Shown here piece after piece: positions 59,161 to 64,000 of a stretch of DNA of 64,000 bases. The stretch spans positions 289,510 through 353,509 of the forward strand of contig NZ_LMQN01000012.1 in assembly GCF_001425355.1 (NCBI RefSeq), given 5' to 3'. The stretch comes from Chryseobacterium sp. Leaf405. GTDB lineage: Bacteria > Bacteroidota > Bacteroidia > Flavobacteriales > Weeksellaceae. The position numbers and the translations under genes are program-made. Each line of letters starts with the position of its first letter. The stretch's first letter is position 1. The notes under the pieces were generated by a model. It was not told where the DNA came from. It did not search any database and saw only the letters and a program-made list of their open reading frames with translations.

Positions 59161-60408
59161 TTATTTTGAAGGAATAATTTTGCCGGAAACTTCACCGAAA
59201 CCTACTCTTATACCATCTTTTTCAGCCCATGCTTTCATCGTAACTGTATCGTTGTCTTCAATGAATTTTCTTTCCTGTCCGTTAGATAAAGTAATTGGGT
59301 TTTGTCCTCTCCAAGTTAACTCAAGCATAGAGCCGAAAGATTTTGGATCGCTTCCTGAAATCGTTCCGCTTGAATACAGATCACCGACTTCAACATTACA
59401 GCCGTTTACGGTATGATGAGCCAACTGCTGCGCCATATTCCAATACATATGTTTGTAATTGCTCTCAGAAATCAGATTCTCTTCACCGTTTTCTGGCTTC
59501 AAATATACTTCAAGATTGATGTCATAATTTTTATCACCTTCAAACTTTAAATAGTCTAAAACTTCAGGATCTTGTTTAGGAGAGGCTGTTTTGAATGGTT
59601 CCAGAGCTTCCAGTGTTATCACCCACGGTGAAGCAGATGAACCGAAATTTTTAGCCAAAAATGGTCCTAGCGGAACATATTCCCAAGCCTGAATATCTCT
59701 TGCAGACCAATCATTAAAAATAATCATTCCGAAAATAGCGTCTTCTGCATTTTTTGTAGAAATACTTTCGCCCATCTCTGTGTTTTGGTTGATGATGAAA
59801 GCCATTTCCAGTTCGAAATCCAATTGTTTTGACGGTCCGAAAACCGGTTTGTCGGAGTCTGCAGGTTTTGTCTGACCTTTAGGACGGTTAATCTCCGTTC
59901 CTGAAACTACAATAGAAGAAGCTCTGCCGTGATATCCTACAGGAAGATGTTTCCAGTTGGGCAATAATGCATTTTCCGGATCTCGGAACATCTTTCCAAC
60001 GTTAGTTGCATGTTCGATACTACTGTAAAAATCCGTGTAATTCGGGATGTGAACAGGCATCATCATCATTACCTGATCCAGATCATAGAAGGCTGCTTCA
60101 ATGGTTTTCTCATCTTTCGACAAGATGGACCCTTCCAGTAATAATTCCTGAATTTTTGCACGAACTGCATTGGTTACGGGTTTACCTAATTCAATAAATT
60201 CGTTTAGTGTGTAGGCTTCAAAAATATTGTCGTCTAAACCTTCAATATCTTCAAAATAACTAAAGTCATATAACGTTGCAAGATCAATGATCTGATCTCC
60301 GACTCTTGTACAACAGCTTATATATTCTTTGTTAAAAACCGCTACTCCAAAAGGAATATTGTGAATTGAAAAATCCGAATTTGAGGAATACTCTACAAAT
60401 GATTTCAT
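59161..60408 (-). CDS. fahA: Fumarylacetoacetase
   Basis: 415 residues. The N-terminal SH3-like domain (FSIHNIPFGVAVFN) is followed by the catalytic barrel: YTDFYSSIEHATNVG (His general base), RPKGQTKP, LDFELEMAFIINQNTEMGES and IFNDWSARDIQAWEYVPLGPFLAKNFGSSASPWVITLEAL (metal-binding acidic residues), then GDLYSSGTISGSDPKSFGSMLE. It splits fumarylacetoacetate into fumarate and acetoacetate, the last step of tyrosine breakdown. It shares its region with hppD and hmgA. Confidence 0.97.
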   Translation of the reverse strand: MKSFVEYSSNSDFSIHNIPFGVAVFNKEYISCCTRVGDQIIDLATLYDFSYFEDIEGLDDNIFEAYTLNEFIELGKPVTNAVRAKIQELLLEGSILSKDEKTIEAAFYDLDQVMMMMPVHIPNYTDFYSSIEHATNVGKMFRDPENALLPNWKHLPVGYHGRASSIVVSGTEINRPKGQTKPADSDKPVFGPSKQLDFELEMAFIINQNTEMGESISTKNAEDAIFGMIIFNDWSARDIQAWEYVPLGPFLAKNFGSSASPWVITLEALEPFKTASPKQDPEVLDYLKFEGDKNYDINLEVYLKPENGEENLISESNYKHMYWNMAQQLAHHTVNGCNVEVGDLYSSGTISGSDPKSFGSMLELTWRGQNPITLSNGQERKFIEDNDTVTMKAWAEKDGIRVGFGEVSGKIIPSK

Positions 60409-60500
60409 AATTTAGTAATTTAGTTAAGAATAAATCTGTTGAAATTTTACTCTAATATCTTTTGATTTCTGAATATTATTTTAGAAATTTTAATATTATT

Positions 60501-60968
60501 TTATTTTTGTTTTTTAGAGATAGATTCTTCATCAATCCATCTGGCTTTGGTATTAATATCAATCAGGTACAGAATATTGTCCTGTCTTGTCAGCAGTAAA
60601 GTTTTGGTAACAGGAATAGGAACTTTTTTATTTTCCAGCATGTCTGCTCTTAAAGAAACGATATTGTTTTTATTTCTCATAATATCACCGGAAAATACAT
60701 TCGAGCTTGTTTGCCCCGTAGCTTTATCGTCAAAAACTTCTACGTAAGTTGCTTTATTTCCTTTGATAACGATAAAATCTCTTTCTGTATGATCTGCTTC
60801 GTCTTTAATGAAAACAAATTTCTTATTGTCAATATTTACAGATTCCAGATTCTGATTGATTCCTTTTCTTTCTTCAAGTCTGGTAAGAATATCGTTTAAT
60901 GAACCGTATTGCGCTTTTAAGCTAAAAGTTGCTCCTAAAACTAATATTCCTATTAAAAATTTTTTCAT
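60501..60968 (-). CDS. Hypothetical secreted protein in the tyrosine cluster
   Basis: 155 residues with signal peptide (FLIGILVLGATFSLKAQ). The mature part starts YGSLNDILTRLEERKG and includes KFVFIKDEADHTERDFIVIKGNKATYVEVFDDKATG. Mainly beta. No family recognised; similar small periplasmic proteins are common in the phylum. It sits between hppD and fahA. Confidence 0.75.
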   Translation of the reverse strand: MKKFLIGILVLGATFSLKAQYGSLNDILTRLEERKGINQNLESVNIDNKKFVFIKDEADHTERDFIVIKGNKATYVEVFDDKATGQTSSNVFSGDIMRNKNNIVSLRADMLENKKVPIPVTKTLLLTRQDNILYLIDINTKARWIDEESISKKQK

Positions 60969-60982
60969 ATAATGTGTTTTAT

Positions 60983-61021
60983 AAAAAAAGTTTTGCCAGG
61001 ATTTTTCATCCCGACAAAACT
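60983..61021 (-). terminator. Terminator after hppD
   Basis: AGTTTTGCCAGGAT (60989-61002) pairs with ATCCCGACAAAACT (61008-61021) with two mismatches. The plus-strand A run before it reads as U in the minus-strand transcript. It is 17 bases past the stop. Confidence 0.8.
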
Positions 61022-61037
61022 CTATATTGTAATTAAA

Positions 61038-62168
61038 TTAAAGATTTCCTCTTTTGTCCTGCTCTCTTTCCAACGCCTCAAATAACGCTTTGAAATTACC
61101 TGCACCAAAACTCTGAGCGCCGTGTCTTTCAATGATTTCAAAGAAAAGAGTTGGGCGGTCTTCTACAGGTTTCGTAAAGATCTGTAATAAATATCCTTCC
61201 TCATCATGATCAATAAGTATGCCTAAATCCTGTAATTTTTTAAGATCTTCATCGATGTGTCCCACTCTCTCAGGAACCATGTCATAATAAGCTTCCGGCG
61301 GAGCAGAAAGGAATTCTACACCACGTTTTTTCAACTCAGTTACCGTGTGGATAATATCTCTGGTTGCCACAGCAATGTGCTGTACGCCTTCGCCTTCGTA
61401 GAAATCAAGATATTCTTCTACCTGAGATTTCTTTTTACCTTCTGCAGGCTCGTTGATCGGGAATTTTGCAAATCCGTTTCCGTTGGACATTACTTTAGAC
61501 ATCAGAGCAGAATATTCTGTGTTGATCTGTTTGTCGTCAAAAGAAAGGATGTTGACAAATCCCATCACTTTTTCGTACCATTCTACTGTTGGGATCATTC
61601 TGTCCCAGTCTACGTTTCCTACGCAGTGGTCAACATATAATAAACCAGCTTCTTCAGGCTTATAATCACTTTCCCATTTTTGATAACCAGGCATGAAAGG
61701 ACCTGTATAGTTTTTTCTTTCGATAAACATGTGAACAGTTTCTCCGTAAGTATAAATTCCGGACATTCTTACTTCACCATGCTCATCAGTCAAAGTTGTA
61801 GGTTCTAAATATGGTTTTCCTCCTCTTTTTGTTGTTTCTTCAAAAGCTGAATAGGCATCATCTACCCAAAGTGCCAAAATTTTAACACCATCGCCGTGTT
61901 TTTTTACATGCTCATTGATTGGAGAATCAGATTTAAGGCCAGTCGTTAAAATCAATCTTATTTTTCCCTGCTGAAGAACATAAGATGCACGGTCTCTTAC
62001 ACCGGTTTCAGGACCTGCATACGCAACTGACTGAAAACCGAAAGCTGTCTTGTAATAATGAGCTGCCTGCTTAGCATTACCCACATAAAACTCGATATAA
62101 TCTGTACCGTTGATTGGCAAAAAGTTCTCTGCCTGAGCAATCTTTTCGGCAAATGTTAATGTTGACAT
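61038..62168 (-). CDS. hppD: 4-hydroxyphenylpyruvate dioxygenase
   Basis: 376 residues, two vicinal-oxygen-chelate domains. Iron ligands: His in VDHCVGNVDWDRM (about residue 177), His in VQHIAVATRDI (about 261), Glu in FFEIIERHGAQSFGAGNF (about 345). The end GAGNFKALFEALEREQDKRGNL is typical. It turns 4-hydroxyphenylpyruvate into homogentisate, which is the substrate of the hmgA product encoded upstream. Confidence 0.97.
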   Translation of the reverse strand: MSTLTFAEKIAQAENFLPINGTDYIEFYVGNAKQAAHYYKTAFGFQSVAYAGPETGVRDRASYVLQQGKIRLILTTGLKSDSPINEHVKKHGDGVKILALWVDDAYSAFEETTKRGGKPYLEPTTLTDEHGEVRMSGIYTYGETVHMFIERKNYTGPFMPGYQKWESDYKPEEAGLLYVDHCVGNVDWDRMIPTVEWYEKVMGFVNILSFDDKQINTEYSALMSKVMSNGNGFAKFPINEPAEGKKKSQVEEYLDFYEGEGVQHIAVATRDIIHTVTELKKRGVEFLSAPPEAYYDMVPERVGHIDEDLKKLQDLGILIDHDEEGYLLQIFTKPVEDRPTLFFEIIERHGAQSFGAGNFKALFEALEREQDKRGNL

Positions 62169-62333
62169 ATTTTCTATTTTTTACTTTTATTTAAGGTGCA
62201 AATTACAAAATTTCGTGAAACTGTTAAAATAGAAACAAACAGTTGTTAGTTAAAGTTTTAATAAAAAAATGACTGTGTAAATTATTAAAAAACCACACAA
62301 AATTGCATGTCTTAATATGGATAGAAATTTATA

Positions 62334-63608
62334 TTAATGTTTAAATCTCTCAAAAGCCTCTTTCTCAAGCATCTCTCTGTCATCAGGATGTGCAATACTA
62401 ATCAGTTCCTGCGCTCTCTGGCGAAGATTTTTTCCGTATAAATAAACGCTGCCATATTCTGTAACCACCCAATGAATATGACCTCTCGTTGTTACAACTC
62501 CCGCTCCCTGTTTAAGAAAAGGGACTATTCTAGAAACTCCTCTTTTCGTTCTTGACGTGATGGCGATAATCGGTTTTCCGTCTTCGCTTAAAGCGGCTCC
62601 CCGCATAAAATCCATTTGTCCGCCGATTCCGCTGTATTGCATTGTTCCGATAGAATCTGCACAAACCTGTCCCGTAAGATCAATTTCAATGGCTGAATTT
62701 ATCGCTACCATTTTTTTGTTTCTCATAATATTGATCGGGAAATTCACTGTACCTACATCATCAAAAGAAAACACCGTATTATCATCCACATAATCATACA
62801 GTTTCCTTGTTCCGAAGCAGAAGCTTGTAATGGTTTTATTATCGTTGTAGCCTTTATATTTGTTATTGATAACATCATTTTGAATTAAATCAATCACACC
62901 GTCGCTCAACATTTCAGTATGAACGCCTAAATCTTTATGATTTCCCAGACATTTTAAAACTGCATCGGGAATTGTACCGATTCCCATTTGAAGCGTTGAT
63001 CTGTCGTCAATCAATTCAGCCACATTTTTTCCCACTAACATTTCATCCGGTCCAACTTTGGCACCGTAATCTACAGTCGGAAGCTCTTCTTCATGCCATA
63101 CTAATTTATGAATTTTACTGATGTGAATCATCCCGTCGCCGTGTGTTCTCGGCATTAAAGGATTAACAATAGCAACAATAATTTTAGCGGTATCAACGGC
63201 TGCCCTTGCCACATCCACAGAAGTCCCCAATGTACAGAAACCATGTTTGTCAGGCGGAGAAACAGTGATTAAAGCCACATCTAAAGGCAAAATGTTTTTT
63301 CTGAATAAGATCGGAATTTCACTTAAAAAAACGGGAACAAAATCTCCTCTGTCAGAATTTACCGCATCACGTACAGGCTCTGAGACGAACAGAGAATTCA
63401 TGAAAAATTTATCTTTATATTCAGGTTTTGCAATTTCCACATTGCCCTGTTGGGTGATAGAAACCATTTCTACATTATCCAAGCGGTGAGATTGCCTCGC
63501 CAGTTCGTCGATCAGATAATTTGGAGTACATGCACTTCCGTGAAAGAAGACACGATTTCCGCTTTTGATGGTGTAAATTGCTTCTTCTGCACTTATATAA
63601 TTATACAT
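62334..63608 (-). CDS. Acetyl-CoA hydrolase/CoA-transferase family protein
   Basis: 424 residues, family of acetyl-CoA hydrolase/4-hydroxybutyrate CoA-transferase. Motifs: VALITVSPPDKHGFCTLGTSVDVARAAVDTAK, LQMGIGTIPDAVL, MVAINSAIEIDLTGQVCADSIG with the catalytic-type Glu, and GIGGQMDFMRGAALSEDGKPIIAI. It is embedded in the tyrosine catabolic block between hmgA and hppD. Because that pathway yields acetoacetate, a CoA-transferase there may activate acetoacetate or handle acetate; the true substrate is open. Confidence 0.9.
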   Translation of the reverse strand: MYNYISAEEAIYTIKSGNRVFFHGSACTPNYLIDELARQSHRLDNVEMVSITQQGNVEIAKPEYKDKFFMNSLFVSEPVRDAVNSDRGDFVPVFLSEIPILFRKNILPLDVALITVSPPDKHGFCTLGTSVDVARAAVDTAKIIVAIVNPLMPRTHGDGMIHISKIHKLVWHEEELPTVDYGAKVGPDEMLVGKNVAELIDDRSTLQMGIGTIPDAVLKCLGNHKDLGVHTEMLSDGVIDLIQNDVINNKYKGYNDNKTITSFCFGTRKLYDYVDDNTVFSFDDVGTVNFPINIMRNKKMVAINSAIEIDLTGQVCADSIGTMQYSGIGGQMDFMRGAALSEDGKPIIAITSRTKRGVSRIVPFLKQGAGVVTTRGHIHWVVTEYGSVYLYGKNLRQRAQELISIAHPDDREMLEKEAFERFKH

Positions 63609-63730
63609 AATTGAGATATTTTAAATTTACTTTTAATATCCTAAAGATAGCGCATATTGTTTTTATTTAGTCTATATTTTGGCCCACTTGTTAGAGATAT
63701 TTATCATGTTTTCAGTGAAATTTATGCAAT

Positions 63731-63762
63731 AAAAAAAGGACCAAATTTTAAATTTAGTCCTT
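63731..63762 (-). terminator. Terminator after hmgA
   Basis: AAGGAC-c-AAATTT and AAATTT-a-GTCCTT form a stem with one mismatch. The plus-strand A run before it reads as U on the minus strand. It is 57 bases past the stop. Confidence 0.8.
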
Positions 63763-63818
63763 ACTGTTTTTATGATAAATTCAAAGCAAAAAGCCAGAAG
63801 CAAGTTGCCAAAGCCGTA

Positions 63819-64000
63819 TTATTCCTGTGAACGGTCTTCCAAACTATGATCTTCATTTTCCAGCCATGAAGTTTTGTATGACGGATCTTCCACTTTCATT
63901 GCTTCTTCTGTAATTTTCAACGGTCTGAAAGGATCTACCATCACCGCATATTCTTCAGTGAATTTTTTACCAATACTTCTTTCCATTGCTCCAGGATGTG
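63819..64000 (-). CDS. hmgA: Homogentisate 1,2-dioxygenase, C-terminal part (partial)
   Basis: 60 residues of a minus-strand frame that runs off the window: HPGAMERSIGKKFTEEYAVM then VDPFRPLKITEEAMKVEDPS and KTSWLENEDHSLEDRSQE with stop. EYAVMVDPFRPLKIT followed by a tail is how homogentisate dioxygenases of this group end. The neighbouring hppD and fahA make it the missing middle step (homogentisate to maleylacetoacetate). The iron ligands lie outside the window. Confidence 0.82.
   Translation of the reverse strand, partial: HPGAMERSIGKKFTEEYAVMVDPFRPLKITEEAMKVEDPSYKTSWLENEDHSLEDRSQE

Noticed and set aside
1..64000. tRNA, rRNA, integrase or insertion-sequence genes
   Set aside because: I looked for cloverleaf arms, conserved rRNA stretches and transposase motifs (DDE, HUH) on both strands and saw none; short tRNA-like folds by eye are easy to miss, so this is not a proof.

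Overview
The window comes from a low-GC Bacteroidota chromosome, most likely a Chryseobacterium-like flavobacterium (Weeksellaceae). Reasons: several promoters carry a TAnnTTTG -7 box; there are no Shine-Dalgarno sites; GLPGLI, S41, M16, pirin and CstA proteins look flavobacterial; and a 'grasp-with-spasm' RiPP cluster and a GG-leader peptide are present. I see no rRNA, tRNA, CRISPR array or intact insertion sequence.

Layout. 1-2.5 kb: the end of a TamB-like gene, an Lrp/AsnC regulator, a small membrane protein and a TetR-DUF1348 pair. 2.5-6.2 kb: an AT-rich island on the minus strand with a grasp-with-spasm peptide-modification cluster (precursor, lipoprotein, ATP-grasp ligase, small protein, SPASM protein). 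The precursor and the ligase each carry a one-base frameshift in a homopolymer. The far side of the island holds a decayed copy of the 3' end of the adjacent split transketolase gene. 6.3-16 kb: split transketolase, a sodium:solute symporter, a stress-type group (GNAT, OsmC, FMN reductase, two pirins), interspersed repeats and a DHA2-type exporter. 16-25 kb: asparagine synthase, a GLPGLI/PNGase F-like fusion, an RsmB-like methyltransferase, YjdM, an ABC ATPase, a YceI lipoprotein and PheS.

25.6-28.8 kb: a histidine kinase/NarL-type regulator pair followed by a 946-bp stretch with no conventional gene. That stretch holds a palindrome, a good -7 box, a series of tiny ORFs mostly starting ATGATGAAA, three tandem ~139-bp units that each fold into a 17-bp hairpin with pairing-preserving differences, and a strong terminator. 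This is the best candidate in the window for something undescribed.

29-45 kb: DUF3108 protein, ferredoxin reductase plus ferredoxin, an HNH nuclease with a small partner, LOG-type hydrolase, aminoacyl-histidine dipeptidase, RecR, a four-gene glycan operon, SecG and an M16 peptidase pair in which one partner lacks the zinc motif. 45-57 kb: SDR, PcrA-type helicase, esterases, a membrane-embedded PLD-like protein, S41 peptidase, CstA, and a DUF3037/HipA-like kinase pair. 57-64 kb: a GG-leader cysteine-rich peptide, then a minus-strand tyrosine-catabolism block (hmgA end, CoA-hydrolase/transferase, hppD, small secreted protein, fahA, flavin reductase) converting 4-hydroxyphenylpyruvate through homogentisate to fumarate and acetoacetate. 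Two copies of a ~100-bp inverted-repeat element lie at 33.1 and 59.0 kb.
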